Source: Punica granatum
Lineage: Eukaryota; Streptophyta; Magnoliopsida; Myrtales; Lythraceae
NCBI RefSeq assembly: GCF_007655135.1
Contig: NC_045127.1
Span: 1,736,001 to 1,800,000, forward strand
Reading direction: 5' to 3'
DNA length: 64,000 nt
Part shown: positions 12,031 to 22,619 of the stretch, one piece after another
Layout of the letters: each line of letters starts with the position of its first letter
How positions within the stretch are numbered: the stretch's first letter is position 1
The notes under the pieces: model-generated
Seen by the model: only the letters and a program-made list of their open reading frames with translations
Database searches by the model: none
Told to the model about the DNA's origin: nothing
Made by a program: the position numbers and the translations under genes

Positions 12031-14702
12031 GGTGAAGCAAAGCTCTTCGGGTCACTAGGGTTTAAAGGTTCATTCTTCTTGAATGCACATCTTCATGTGG
12101 TTTCTCGTAAGGTTCTTTTTAGGAAACTCGGAACAAAAAGCAAAGTGTTGTTATGTGTCCCTATTTGTGCGGGTTTTCCAGAAGTTCTGGACCGATGAGA
12201 TTTTGTTTTGTCAAATTGTTAGGTGAGGGTTAGAATGGATGGGGAAATTCTGTTGGGTGGCGGTCTGTTATGGGGGTTACCCCTTTTTTAACTTTCTTCA
12301 GTTAACATGTCCACTGATCGGTGGTTTTGTCCAGTCATTCTTCGGTCTGAAATTCTGTTTATGTTGCGGTCGGTGGGCACCGGTTAGTGCTTCTTCAATG
12401 CAAATCTGTTTAAATCTTCAGGTGTTCCGGAATTTCAAATGTTGTTCTTGTGCTTATAGATGGATTTGAAATCAAAAATTGCAGGGAAAGCTCCTGCAGA
12501 TTGTTCCTTCTGTCCCTATTATCATATGCCCATATATCTAATCTGGCTAGTTTCTCCAATTTTCTGATGTATTTGGGCTTGGTTTGGGAGTGTTACTGAT
12601 GGAGAAGTATTAAAACAAAATCTCTGAAAAATAGGTGTCAATTTCAGAATAAGTTTAAGTATTTTGAAGAAATTAATTTAAAACTATTGAAAGTAATAAA
12701 AAATAATTATTAATATTTGAAACAGATTAAGCCGAAGTAGATTTCATAAATGTCTATTAAGCTGTTTGAGAAAATCACGTTTGTAATTGTAATTTTGATT
12801 GAAATCATGGTTTTAAAAACTCTCACTAAACACTAAATATGCTTAAAGTTATTTGAAAAAGTGATAATAAATCTTATACTGCACTCCGAAACAAGCTCTT
12901 AGGGTGTGTTTATTTCAATTTAATTATTTAAGTATTACAGAGTTAGTTATAAGACAGTTATAAAATGAATTTAAGAAAGAGAGAAATAGGAGAGATATAG
13001 ATATAAACGATTTAATTATCAAGCAAAAAATTACTTAAGTCATTAAGTAGGAAATTTTGATTTAATGAAATAAGTCATTCTTAATTTATTGATACTCTTC
13101 ATCTCTCATAAAACTTTTCTCATCCTTATTCATTCATTCGTTCTTCCTATACATATTTTCCCTTAACTAATTAAGTGCTTAATTTTTGAACACTTAATTT
13201 ATCAATTACCATCTTAGTCTTTTGAAAAACCTTACATATTGGATAAGTCATTTGATTTACTTTAGTTACTAATTTAATTTACTTCAAATATAAGTAATTT
13301 ATTTCAATTACTTTCTTAAAATACGTGTAACTTAATTAAAAAACGTGATTTACTCAAAATTAATTTATTTGCATGCATGAACTTTCCTACTAATAGATCA
13401 CTCGAGAAACGTTGACAAGCTAAACAAGACCGATTACAAAGGAGATGTGCCTGATTCTGCTACATTGTCGAACATTCTCATGATCGACGACTGTATGTGT
13501 GATCATGGACTTCAGCCTCATCGCAGCTGTCGTTCACTTTTTAAAAACATGTTACGAGAACTGATCAAATTGTCCATTTTAATTTAATCCCTCGAAATCA
13601 TTGTCTCAATCGATCGACGACTTTTAATTGCAAGGGTCGATATCAGGAGTCCTACCACATAAACTTAATCAAGGGTCCATTCTCCAAACACTTGGAAAGA
13701 GGTAACGCCCGCTGCATGGAGGCAGCCATAGAGGAAGAAGACTTTTCGAATTGGAAACATCATTTTCCGTTTCTTCATTTTTGGCCGTTTCAATCATTTT
13801 TCAATCTTGTCATACCGTGGTCACATGGGATGGAGCTCTTCCAAGATATCTTTTAGGCAGGTCCATATACTTCCAAACCCGATCAAGATGCTTCGATGAA
13901 AGTTCGATGTTCTCACCCATCAAGTTGCTGATTATTTTTCTCGTTTACGTGTTTCTTTTTACTAAATTTATGATTGAATTCATGGCCTCACCTGGGATCG
14001 TCGGAATATTAATTACGCAGATTTTGAATTATTGAGGTTGTTCCTTTAAAAACTGTTAAAACATGAACATGTGTCTGAGGAATGGATTATGAGAACTAAG
14101 AAATATTGATGTGTAATAAACAATTACAGAGTAGGCTGCTTAATTAGTAATTAGTCCCAGGAAATCACCAGTGATATTGTTTTTTCGATTGTAAGGGAGA
14201 CCCATGAGCATAGTATAATAATATAATTAAATATAAAATTTAATAGTTAATAAATGGATACTAATCTCGCTAATTATCGAACTCGAAACATCTTGATTAC
14301 TGGATAATGGTGTATTGCCACTCGCTACACTACATCCTCTTTCGATATTGATATGGCATTGCTTTTTTTTTTTCGGTGGAATATATGGCTTTGCTTTCAA
14401 TGATTAAGTTATAACAATGCAGATGAAACTGGAAAAATAAGAATAAATAAAAAGAAGAGAAGTTTCCTTCCTATAAATGGCTTACATGTAGAAATCTAGT
14501 AATAATGTTTAGGAAATTAATGTACTTTAACGAATTCAGTTCGAGTCGAATCGATCCACTAAAGAGTAGAAAAGAGATACTAGATAATCAAAATGTGAAA
14601 ATGTGTCATCAAAATGAAGCAATAAATGTATGTGTGAGCAGAATTCCTGTACATGTACAGTTTCTCTTTCTCATCATTCTGACTTTGAACTCCATTCCTA
14701 TA
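12031..14702. other. Intergenic, 3' UTR and AT-rich repeats
   Basis: The first 450 bases are T-rich and probably importin 3' UTR. The rest is very AT-rich, including a repeat-like tract (listed separately). ORFs at 13751 and 14505 have no domain and are probably chance. Confidence 0.4.
12901..13330. repeat. AT-rich repeat, possible MITE
   Basis: Starts with GGGTGTGTTTATTTCAATTT, a wording common at the ends of small plant DNA transposons. It contains many (C/A)TTAA and ACTTAA motifs that recur in inverted form (TTAATTAAGTGC, ACTTAATTTATC). I could not define terminal repeats or a target duplication, so the boundaries are approximate. Confidence 0.3.
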
Positions 14703-16760
14703 CTATCTACCAGCACCTAAAGAAGAAGTGGAGAAAGCACCCATGGAAGATATTACATTGGACGTAGTGGTCGTCGTATCTGAGGAAAGAAATTCCAAGA
14801 ACCTCGCGTTGATACTGTTTCGTCGGGAATCCACGGAGCCTAAGTCATTGAGAGGCGGAAGTGGATCGTCCCGGTTCAGATATCGAACTACTTGCCTCAT
14901 CGTGGGACGAGACTCAGGTTTAGGATGAGAACACAGTAGACCCAGCAGCAGCACTAGCTGCATTTCCTCGACTACGTAGATCGAGTTGAGCATTTGATCA
15001 ACCACATCGAGGATTCGCCCGAGCTCGTGACACTCCATCACCCAATCGACCAATATGAAGGGTCCTGATCCAATCGGGTGCCTTCTGGTGACCACCTCGA
15101 GGAGCATGACACCGTAAGCAAATACGTCAGAGCTCGCCGAAGCCTTCCCTGTGCGGGCCAACTCGGGCGCGATATAACCTATGGTTCCAACAACATTTGT
15201 GGTGTGTGAATCTTGCCCGTGATCATACAACCTCGCAAGGCCAAAATCCCCGAGTCGGGGATTCATGTCTGCATCTATTAGCACGTTGCTCGACTTCACG
15301 TCCCGATGGATCACGACTTGCTCCCATTCCTCGTGGAGGTACAACAATCCCGAGGCGATTCCCTTCAGGATGTTGAACCTGTGGTCCCAACTCAAAACGA
15401 ACCCGTCTTGGCGATTGAAGAGGAGTGAGTGGAGGCTCCCGTAAGGGATGTAGTCGTACACGAGGAGGAGCTCATTCTTGTGCTTGCACCAACCTTGGAG
15501 GTTCACAAGGTTCTTGTGCCGGAGCCGCCCCAAGCTCTCGACCTCCGCCACAAACTCTCTCATCCCTTGTATCGAATCTTTACGAGCGACGATCTTTTTG
15601 ACAGCAACCTCACCCCTATTAGCGGGCAAGACCCCTCGATACACGGAGCCAAAACCCCCAGACCCGATCTTCTCGCTTTCCTTAAAACCCTTTGTTGCTG
15701 TGTGAAGGTCCTTGTACTGGAACCGGTGAGGGCAGTCCAACTCCCAGTCCTCAAGGCCCTGGCGCCGCTTCCTGATCTTTCTTTTGATTGTAAAAAAGAT
15801 CAGAATTCCTAACAGGCATACCGTTATGACACAGAGAGAGGCTATTAGGGCTATGATCTGGGGCCTATAGGAAGAAGACGGACCACTGTCATTTGGCGGT
15901 AGAGGGAGTCGTGCGAGATCAAGAGATGGAGCAGAGCCGTTCAACCGGAAACTCCACCCTAACACGTAATGGAAGCTCCTTGTGCTTCCCGTGGATGCGG
16001 AGAACCCGACGTACATATTCTCTAGGAACACATCGTCTAGGTCTCTAGTAGCGGATAGGAGAGGCTTGAGTGGCTTCTCAACATCAATGGGCGATATCGT
16101 GACGTGCACAAGTTTGCTCTTTGCATCATACTCAACCCAGGCCTGGATCGGATCTCCGCTCTCCAACTTCATGTCGTCCTTCACGTTAGTATCATTAATA
16201 TAATAAGCAGCAGGCTCCGTCGCGATCGAATCCATCCCGTTGATGTTGATCCCCACATGGTTCCCTTCTCTATCCAAGCCTCCGCCGTACCCGTTCACAG
16301 TGTCGAACTCGATCACGAGCATGTGGTTCGAGGTTTCCTTGTCAGTGGTGGGGTTGAAGAGGCCAAGGTAGTGCTCGGCCTGGGCCCCGGGGAACTTGGT
16401 CTTCGGGGCCACGGTGAAGGCGATCCCATACCCGCCCTGACCTGAAACCCGGGGCTTAATGGCGAACACAAAGTACGTGCTGAAGGAGGACACGTTCGGA
16501 CGAACGGAATCGAACATCTGGAAGGAGTTTGGGTAGAAGGCGTGGCCCATGTCAAAACTCGACTGGTTGGTGAGCTTGAGGGTGCCGCTGGGCTTGATCA
16601 CGGAGGCTCCATCAAGATCAAGATTTGAGGTGTTGAAGCCATTGAAGGTGAACTCGGTGCCAGGGTCCTGAGAAACCGCAAGAAGAGGGAGTAACAGTGA
16701 CAAGCAAAGTAGAAGAAGAGAACCCGGTAGAGCTAGAGCTAGAGCTAGACCTCTCTCCAT
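14703..16760 (-). CDS. L-type lectin receptor kinase, clade VI-like (copy A)
   Basis: Intronless, 685 residues. The start at 16760 (MERGLALAL) is chosen because the upstream in-frame codons begin with TTG. Order: signal peptide about 1-31; legume-lectin domain about 33-272 with the metal-site motif VIEFDT and NHVGIN; membrane helix about 302-325; kinase about 365-640 with GSGGFG loop, VAVKK lysine, HRDVKSSN, DFG and APE. All key catalytic residues are present, so it should be active. The kinase signature (NLQGWCKHKNELLLVYDYIP) points to the clade that includes Arabidopsis LecRK-VI. These are plasma-membrane receptors linked to defence and ABA responses in Arabidopsis; the ligand here is unknown. 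Tandem with copy B upstream, same strand. Confidence 0.93.
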   Translation of the reverse strand: MERGLALALALPGSLLLLCLSLLLPLLAVSQDPGTEFTFNGFNTSNLDLDGASVIKPSGTLKLTNQSSFDMGHAFYPNSFQMFDSVRPNVSSFSTYFVFAIKPRVSGQGGYGIAFTVAPKTKFPGAQAEHYLGLFNPTTDKETSNHMLVIEFDTVNGYGGGLDREGNHVGININGMDSIATEPAAYYINDTNVKDDMKLESGDPIQAWVEYDAKSKLVHVTISPIDVEKPLKPLLSATRDLDDVFLENMYVGFSASTGSTRSFHYVLGWSFRLNGSAPSLDLARLPLPPNDSGPSSSYRPQIIALIASLCVITVCLLGILIFFTIKRKIRKRRQGLEDWELDCPHRFQYKDLHTATKGFKESEKIGSGGFGSVYRGVLPANRGEVAVKKIVARKDSIQGMREFVAEVESLGRLRHKNLVNLQGWCKHKNELLLVYDYIPYGSLHSLLFNRQDGFVLSWDHRFNILKGIASGLLYLHEEWEQVVIHRDVKSSNVLIDADMNPRLGDFGLARLYDHGQDSHTTNVVGTIGYIAPELARTGKASASSDVFAYGVMLLEVVTRRHPIGSGPFILVDWVMECHELGRILDVVDQMLNSIYVVEEMQLVLLLGLLCSHPKPESRPTMRQVVRYLNRDDPLPPLNDLGSVDSRRNSINARFLEFLSSDTTTTTSNVISSMGAFSTSSLGAGR

Positions 16761-16910
16761 GAGAAGCAATTAAAGAGCTTGAAATCCTAAAAGGGAAGTG
16801 GAAGAAGTGAGAGGTAGGTTCTCTTGTGAGGGAAAGAGGAGTGGAGAAGTTATAGGTTTCATTTCCACTGAAAGTGATATTAAAGCTTTAATTGGTACAA
16901 TTGATGGCTG

Positions 16911-16967
16911 TTGAAGTTGACGTCGTCCCGGTCAATAACCGCCTCATAAATTCGCACCATCGTAAAT
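16911..16967 (-). promoter_or_regulatory. Conserved proximal promoter block of LecRK-A
   Basis: A block about 150-205 bases before the ATG that is repeated upstream of copies B and C. Read on the gene strand it carries TTGACC (a W-box core for WRKY factors), the palindrome GACGTC (bZIP/TGA-type site) and a further TTCAAC/GTCAAC stretch. Conservation may reflect recent duplication rather than constraint alone. Confidence 0.45.
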
Positions 16968-17340
16968 TGTAGGGAAATTATCAAGTTCTTCTCAAATAAG
17001 GTATTTTATTTTGTGTTCCAGTATTCTAGAATGAAAAAATTTATGATAGAGAGAGATTTTACTCTTCAGTGAGTCAATATATCCCGAGTATGGACTAATT
17101 GGGACTCATTGGACTTCCAAATATAAAATGGTTCATAAAGAAAATTAATAATAATAAGAAGAAGAGGAGAAACTGAAGTAAATTGTCATCGGTGGGGAAG
17201 ATGCCAGGCAACTGTGTTAAGGGATGGGAGGGGGGGAAGGAGTGTCGGGTCAGAGTCAAAGACTTCTCTTCGGGAGGGCGGGACATTGTCGTCGTCGTCG
17301 CTCGAATGCGAAAGGAGTGTGGAATACCCCCCCCCCCCAA

Positions 17341-17394
17341 CCACTGATTGCCGTGTGGGCAGGCAGAAAATTTTCAAGCTGCAGCTTCTAGATG
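17341..17394 (-). promoter_or_regulatory. Distal upstream block shared by three LecRK units
   Basis: The sequence CTGATTGCCGTGTGGGCAGG and the following AAGCTGCAGCTT palindrome recur at 22550-22604 and 27138-27190, each preceded by related GTCGTCGTC and GAATGCGAA(A/T)GGAG sequence. It marks the upstream part of each duplicated LecRK unit. A conserved minus-strand frame (CLPTRQS) exists across it, but the apparent start is TTG, so I treat it as non-coding. Confidence 0.4.
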
Positions 17395-17679
17395 ATCATA
17401 CTTAATCATCTCTTGACGTTTAATCTTATATAATGTAATGCCCACTTGATAATATAGTCCATTTCAGCTGAATTATTACTTCTCCCCATTTTGACGGAGA
17501 CTTATAAAGCTTATTATTAAATTATTCTCGTTAGACTAAAGCGTGGGACTGCAAATCGAAGAATAGAAAATAATACATAATCACAAAAGAATGCGCATCA
17601 TGAGCAGAGTATCTGTAGATGGCATGCAATGTAAAGTTTCTCTTTCTCGTCATCCTAACTTTGAACTCAATTTCCTGCA

Positions 17680-19731
17680 CTATCTACCAGCACCTAAAGA
17701 AGAAGTGGAGAAAGCACCCATGGAAGATAATACATTGGACGTAGTGGTCATCGTATCTGAGGAAAAAAATTCCAAGAACCTCGTGTTGATACTGTTTCGT
17801 CGGGAATCCACGGAGCCTAAGTCATTGAGAGGCGGAAGTGGATCGTCCCGGTTCAGATATCGAACAACTTGCCTCATCGTGGGCCTAGACTCTGGTTTAG
17901 GATGAGAACTCAGAAGGCCGAGCAGCAACACTAACTGCATTTCCTCGACAATATAGACCGAGTTGAGCTTCTGATCAACCACATCGAGAGTTCGCCCAAG
18001 CTCGTGATACTCCATCACCCAATCGACCAATATGAAGGGTCCTGATCCAATCGGGTGCCTCCCCGTGGCCACCTCGAGTAGCATGACACCGTAAGCAAAT
18101 ACGTCAGAGCTCGCCGAAGCCTTCCCTGTGCGGGCCAATTCGGGCGCGATGTAACCTATGGTTCCAACAACATTTGTGGTGTGCGAATCTTGCCCATGAT
18201 CATACAACCTCGCCAGGCCAAAATCCCCGAGTCGGGGATTCATGTCTTCATCTATTAGGACGTTGCTCGACTTCATGTCCCGATGGATCACGACTTGCTC
18301 CCATTCCTCGTGGAGGTACAACAATCCTGAGGCGATTCCCTTCATTATGTTGAATCTTTGGTTCCAACTCAAAACGAACCCGTCTTGGCGATTGAAGAGA
18401 AGTGAGTGGAGGCTCCCGTAGGGGATGTAGTCGTACACGAGGAGGAGCTCATTCTTGTGCTTGCACCAACCCTGGAGGTTCACAAGGTTCTTGTGGCGGA
18501 GCCGCCCCAAGCTCTCGACCTCCGCCACAAACTCTCTCATCCCTTGTATCGAATCTTTACGAGCGATGATCTTTTTGACCGCGACCTCGCACCTATTAGT
18601 GGGCAAGACCCCTCGATACACGGAGCCAAAACCCCCAGACCCGATCTTCTCGCTTTCCTTAAAACCTTTTGTTGCCGTGTGAAGGTCCTTGTACTGGAAC
18701 CGGTGAGGGCAGTCCAACTCCCAGTCCTCAAGGCCCTGGCGACCCATCCTGATCTTTCTTATGGCTATATAAAAGATCAAAAGTCCTAACAGGCATACTG
18801 TTATGGCGCTTAGAGATGCTATAAGGGCTATGATCCTCGGCCTATAGGAAGGCGGATCGCCATTCTCTTTCGGTGGTCGAGGGAGTTGAGAGAGATTGAG
18901 TGACGGGGCAGACCCATTAAGCCGGAAACTCCACCCTAACACGTAGTGGAAGCTCCTCGTGCTTCCCGTGGACGCTGAGAAGCCAATGTACATATTATCC
19001 TGGAACACAGCATCCAAATCTATGCGAGAGTAATCAGCGGATAGGAGAGGCTTGCGTGGCTTCTTAACTTCAAAGGGCGATATCGTGACGTTTAGGCGTT
19101 TGCTCTTTGCATCGTACTCCACCCAGGCGTTGATTAGGTCCCCACTCTCCAACTTCATGTCGTTGCTAATTGCGTCATCTTCATAATAACTAGCAGGCAT
19201 CGTCATGGTCGAATTCATGCCGTTGATGTTGATGCCGACGTGGTTCCCTTCTTCATCGCGGTCATCGTTGTACCCGCTCCTCGTGTCAAACTCGATCACG
19301 AGCATGTGGTTCGAGGGTTTCTTGTCAGTGGTGGCGTTGAAGAGGCCAAGGTAGTGCTCGGCCTGTCCTCCGGGGAACTTGGTATTCGGGGCCATCACAA
19401 AGGCGAGCCCGTACCCACCCTGGCCTGGAACCTGGGGCTTGATTGCGAACACAAAGTATGTGCTGAAGGAAGAGACGTTCCGATTAACAGAATTGAACAT
19501 CTGGAAGGGCTCCCGGTAGAAGGCATGGCCTATGTCAAACTTCGACTGCTTGGTGAGCTTGAGGACTCCGCTGGGCTTGATTATGGATGCTCCGTCAAGA
19601 TCAAGATTTGAGTTGTTGAAGCCATTGAAGATGAAGTCGGTGTTGGGGCCCTCAGAGACGGTAAGAAGAGGGAACAACGATAACAAGCAAAGTAGAAGAA
19701 GAGCACCCGGTAGAACTAGAGCTCTCTCCAT
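17680..19731 (-). CDS. L-type lectin receptor kinase, clade VI-like (copy B)
   Basis: Intronless, 683 residues from the ATG at 19731 (MERALVLPG). An in-frame ATG at 19833 would add 34 residues before the signal peptide. It is not used here because the equivalent codon in copy A is not ATG and the added residues would bury the signal peptide. Domains match copy A: signal peptide, legume lectin with VIEFDT and NHVGIN, one membrane helix, and kinase with GSGGFG, VAVKK, HRD, DFG and APE. It reads HRDMKSSN where copy A has HRDVKSSN, a conservative change outside the catalytic Asp. The kinase half is almost identical to copy A, while the lectin half differs much more. Its far promoter carries a 1.8-kb insertion. 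Confidence 0.93.
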   Translation of the reverse strand: MERALVLPGALLLLCLLSLFPLLTVSEGPNTDFIFNGFNNSNLDLDGASIIKPSGVLKLTKQSKFDIGHAFYREPFQMFNSVNRNVSSFSTYFVFAIKPQVPGQGGYGLAFVMAPNTKFPGGQAEHYLGLFNATTDKKPSNHMLVIEFDTRSGYNDDRDEEGNHVGININGMNSTMTMPASYYEDDAISNDMKLESGDLINAWVEYDAKSKRLNVTISPFEVKKPRKPLLSADYSRIDLDAVFQDNMYIGFSASTGSTRSFHYVLGWSFRLNGSAPSLNLSQLPRPPKENGDPPSYRPRIIALIASLSAITVCLLGLLIFYIAIRKIRMGRQGLEDWELDCPHRFQYKDLHTATKGFKESEKIGSGGFGSVYRGVLPTNRCEVAVKKIIARKDSIQGMREFVAEVESLGRLRHKNLVNLQGWCKHKNELLLVYDYIPYGSLHSLLFNRQDGFVLSWNQRFNIMKGIASGLLYLHEEWEQVVIHRDMKSSNVLIDEDMNPRLGDFGLARLYDHGQDSHTTNVVGTIGYIAPELARTGKASASSDVFAYGVMLLEVATGRHPIGSGPFILVDWVMEYHELGRTLDVVDQKLNSVYIVEEMQLVLLLGLLSSHPKPESRPTMRQVVRYLNRDDPLPPLNDLGSVDSRRNSINTRFLEFFSSDTMTTTSNVLSSMGAFSTSSLGAGR

Positions 19732-19860
19732 GGCAAAAGGAAAAAGGAGAGCTTGAAATCCGAAAGGGAAGTGATGAAATGAGAAGTTATCTTGTGAGGG
19801 AAGACAAGTAGAGAAGTTATACTGAAGTGACATTAAACTTCGGCATAATAATGGCTGGAG

Positions 19861-19914
19861 AAGTTGAAGTCGTCGCGGTCAATAACCGCCTCCTAAATTC
19901 GCACCATCGTAAAT
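19861..19914 (-). promoter_or_regulatory. Conserved proximal promoter block of LecRK-B
   Basis: Counterpart of the block at 16911-16967, about 130-185 bases before the start. It keeps the GGTCAATAACCGCCTC core (TTGACC on the gene strand) but has lost the GACGTC palindrome found in copies A and C (GAAGTCGTC here). Confidence 0.45.
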
Positions 19915-20022
19915 GATAACAAATAATCATATTCTCTCAAATAAGATATTTTGAGTTCAAGTATTGTGATCAAAGAAAATTTATGATAGGGAGAGTTTTT
20001 TTTTTCGTTTAATCTTGGTAAT

Positions 20023-20162
20023 TAGACTCTAACTAATCCAGTCGAGATGAGTCGGCCAACTATAAGATAAAACTCTCACGACGTAGATTTTCTCTATTCA
20101 TAAGTTTGAACTTGAGACCTCGCTTAAGGAGAACAAATGCCGAATCTCTTGAATCAACCAAA
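20023..20162 (-). mobile_element. SINE-like repeat, copy 1
   Basis: Read on the minus strand it starts with TTGGTTGATTCAAGAGATTC, continues to a tRNA-like B-box wording (GGTCTCAAGTTCAAACTT), then a body ending GACTGGATTAGT. The same order of segments recurs at 51690-51835 (-) and 59765-59960 (+). The pattern fits a tRNA-derived SINE family, but end points and target duplications are not defined. Confidence 0.35.
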
Positions 20163-20275
20163 ATTGGTTATGATAGGATGAGTTTTACTCTTGAGCCAAT
20201 CAATTGAGCCCAAGCCTGGATTAATTGAGACTTATTGAACTTTCAAATTATATGATAGTTCATAAAAAAAAATTA

Positions 20276-22070
20276 GGGAAAATAGTCCAATATAACACAG
20301 TTTTTACCTTATTTTCATTTCCTAGTACATTTTTTAAAGTTGTCACGATCTAGTACGAATCACCATTTTATTCCGAGATCTAACACACTGTTAAACTCCG
20401 TCTAAAAACTGTTAAACACCGTTAGACGGAGTTTAATGGTGTGCTAGATCCGGGAATAAAATGGTAATTTGTACTAGATCGTGACAACTTTTAAAAACGT
20501 GACAGGAAGTGAAAATAAGATAAAAACTGTGGTATATTGGGTTATTTTCCCTTTTTCTATTTGAAAATTCACCGTCCAGAAAAATCTGAAAATTAGTGTG
20601 GAGCTTTATAACAATATCAGGAACATGGGTTAAAAGTTTAAACTATTTTTGAGATCGGATGGTTTACAAAAACTATCAAAATCATAATACCAAAAAAATG
20701 AGTAAATATTTTCTATCTGAAGATTCACCATCTAGAAAAATTTGAAAATATGTGTGGAGCTTTATAATAATATCATGAACATGGGGTAAAAGTTTCATCT
20801 CGTTTTGAGATCGGGTAATTCACAAAAACTATCAAAATTGGAACACCGAAAAGATAGGTAAATATATTTTATTTGAAGATTCACTGGCCAGAAAAATATA
20901 AAAATTTGTGAGGAGCGTTATAATAATGTTAAGAAAATGGGGAAAAAGTTTCATCTCGTTTTGAGATCGGACGGTTCACAAAAACTATCAAAATTAGAGC
21001 ACCGAAAAGAAAGGTAATTATTTTTTATCTGAAAATTCACTGCCCAAAAATATTTTAAATTTTATGTGAAGCTTTATAATAATATCAGGAACGTCCTGTA
21101 AAGTTTTCACCTCGTTTTGAGATCGGATGATTCACAAAAGCTATCTAAATCACAACACCGAAAAAAGAGGTAAATATTTTTTATATGAAAATTCTCTATC
21201 CAGAAAAATCTAAAACTTTGTGTAGAGCTTTATAATAATATCAGGAACATAGGGTAAAAGTTTCATCTCATTTTGAGATCGAGCGATTAACAAAAACTTC
21301 AAAACACCGAAAAGATGAGTAAATATATTTTATCTGAAAATTCACCGTCCAGAGAAAATCTGAAAATCTGTGAGGAGCTTTATAATAATGTTAGGAACAT
21401 GGGAAAAAAGTTTCATCTTGTTTTGAGATCGGACGGTTCACAAAAACTATCAAAATTAGAGCACCGAAAAGAATGGTAATTATTTTTTATTTGAAGATTT
21501 ACCATCCAGAAAAATTTAAAATTTTGTGTGGAGCTTTATAATAATATCAGGAATGTGGAGTAAAAGTTTAACCTTGTTTTGAGATCGGACGATTCACAAA
21601 AACTATCTAAATCACAACACAAAAAAAAGATGTAAATATTTTTTATCTGAAAATTTACCACTTAGAAAAATCTGAAAAATTAGTGTGGAGGTTTATAATA
21701 ACATCAGGAACATGGGGTAAAAGTTTCATCTCGTTTTGAGATCGTACAGTTCACAAAAACTATCAAAATTAGAACACCGAAAAGAGTGCTAAATACTTTT
21801 TAAGAGAAAATAGCCTCATGTAGCACAATGTTTACCTTATTTTCACTTCTCACTACGTTTTTAAAAGTTATCATGATCTAGCACGAATCATCATTTTATT
21901 ACCTGATCTAGCACGCCGTTAAACTCCGTCTAACGGTTTTTAGACGGAGTTTAACGGTGTGCTAGATCCGAGAATAAAATAGTGATTCGTGTAAGATCGT
22001 GACAACTTTTAAAAATATATTATGAAAGTGAAAATAAGGTAAAAATTATGATATATTGGGTTATTTTTCC
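20276..22070. mobile_element. Non-autonomous MULE-like composite element
   Basis: A 1795-bp insertion flanked by the exact 9-bp duplication AAAAAATTA (20267-20275 and 22071-22079). The matching place upstream of LecRK-A (near 17132-17150) is an unfilled version of the site, which fixes the ends. The outer ends are inverted repeats (GGGAAAATAGTCCAATAT at the left; GGAAAAATAACCCAATAT read inward from the right). Each end is itself a long palindrome (20276-20551 and 21804-22070), and between them lie about eight tandem units of about 154 bp. There is no coding capacity, so movement would need an external transposase. A 9-bp duplication is typical of Mutator-like elements; family assignment is inference. 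Confidence 0.7.
20552..21803. repeat. About eight tandem 154-bp units inside the composite element
   Basis: Units begin near 20565, 20718, 20872, 21029, 21186, 21338, 21492 and 21648, each opening with a variant of GAAAATTCACC(G/A)TCCAGAAA. Each contains GGAGCTTTATAATAATATCA, a TTTTGAGATCGGA segment and a CACAAAAACTATC segment. Copies differ by many point changes, so the array is not very recent. Confidence 0.75.
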
Positions 22071-22085
22071 AAAAAATTAATAATA

Positions 22086-22086
<1 letters not shown>

Positions 22087-22116
<30 letters not shown>

Positions 22117-22152
22117 AAGAAGAAGAAGAAGAAGAAGAAGAAGAAGAAGAAA
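22087..22152 (+). repeat. (GAA)n microsatellite
   Basis: An almost perfect trinucleotide run of roughly 20 or more units, directly after the composite element. The matching site upstream of LecRK-A has only a few AAG units, so it expanded in copy B. Confidence 0.85.
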
Positions 22153-22549
22153 GAAGGAGATGATGATGATGGAGAGTGGAGAAGATGCCGGGCAACTGCT
22201 TTAAGGGATTGGATGGAAAGGGGGATGGAGTGTGGTCGGGTCAAGTCAAAGTGATCAAGTTGAATGTGTAATACCTAATTAAAATGTTTGAAATCGAAAA
22301 ATTAATCTCATAATGAATCCATAAATTTTCATTATAAATATTTTCATTGATTATTACTTATTTAAAGTGAATGAGTGATATTTATTGAATATTTTCTTAC
22401 ACTCAAAGTGAGAAACTGAAGTAAATTCTCATGAATTTTCTCAAATTCTCTGTTCTCCTCTTCAGGAGAGGGGTTGGGGTGGGGGCAACTGGGCAAGTCA
22501 TGGTCGTCGTCTCTCGAATGAGAAAGGAGCGTGGAATGGTCTCCACAAG

Positions 22550-22604
22550 CTGATTGCCGAGTGGGCAGGCAGAAAATTCTCAAGCTGCAGCTTTCTAGAT
22601 CACA
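22550..22604 (-). promoter_or_regulatory. Distal upstream block of LecRK-B
   Basis: Copy of the block at 17341-17394 (CTGATTGCCGAGTGGGCAGG and AAGCTGCAGCTT). Because of the intervening insertion and microsatellite it is now about 2.8 kb from the LecRK-B start rather than about 0.6 kb. Confidence 0.4.
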
Positions 22605-22619
22605 ATCATCTAGCGATGG

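Noticed and set aside
17186..17377. Minus-strand frames (CLPTRQS...) conserved in the three distal LecRK blocks
   Set aside because: The apparent start codon is TTG, the frames diverge through indels, and conservation is explained by recent duplication of the whole unit.
19732..19833. Extended N-terminus for LecRK-B from ATG 19833
   Set aside because: The upstream ATG is not present in copy A or C, and the extension would bury the signal peptide; the MERAL start is shared.
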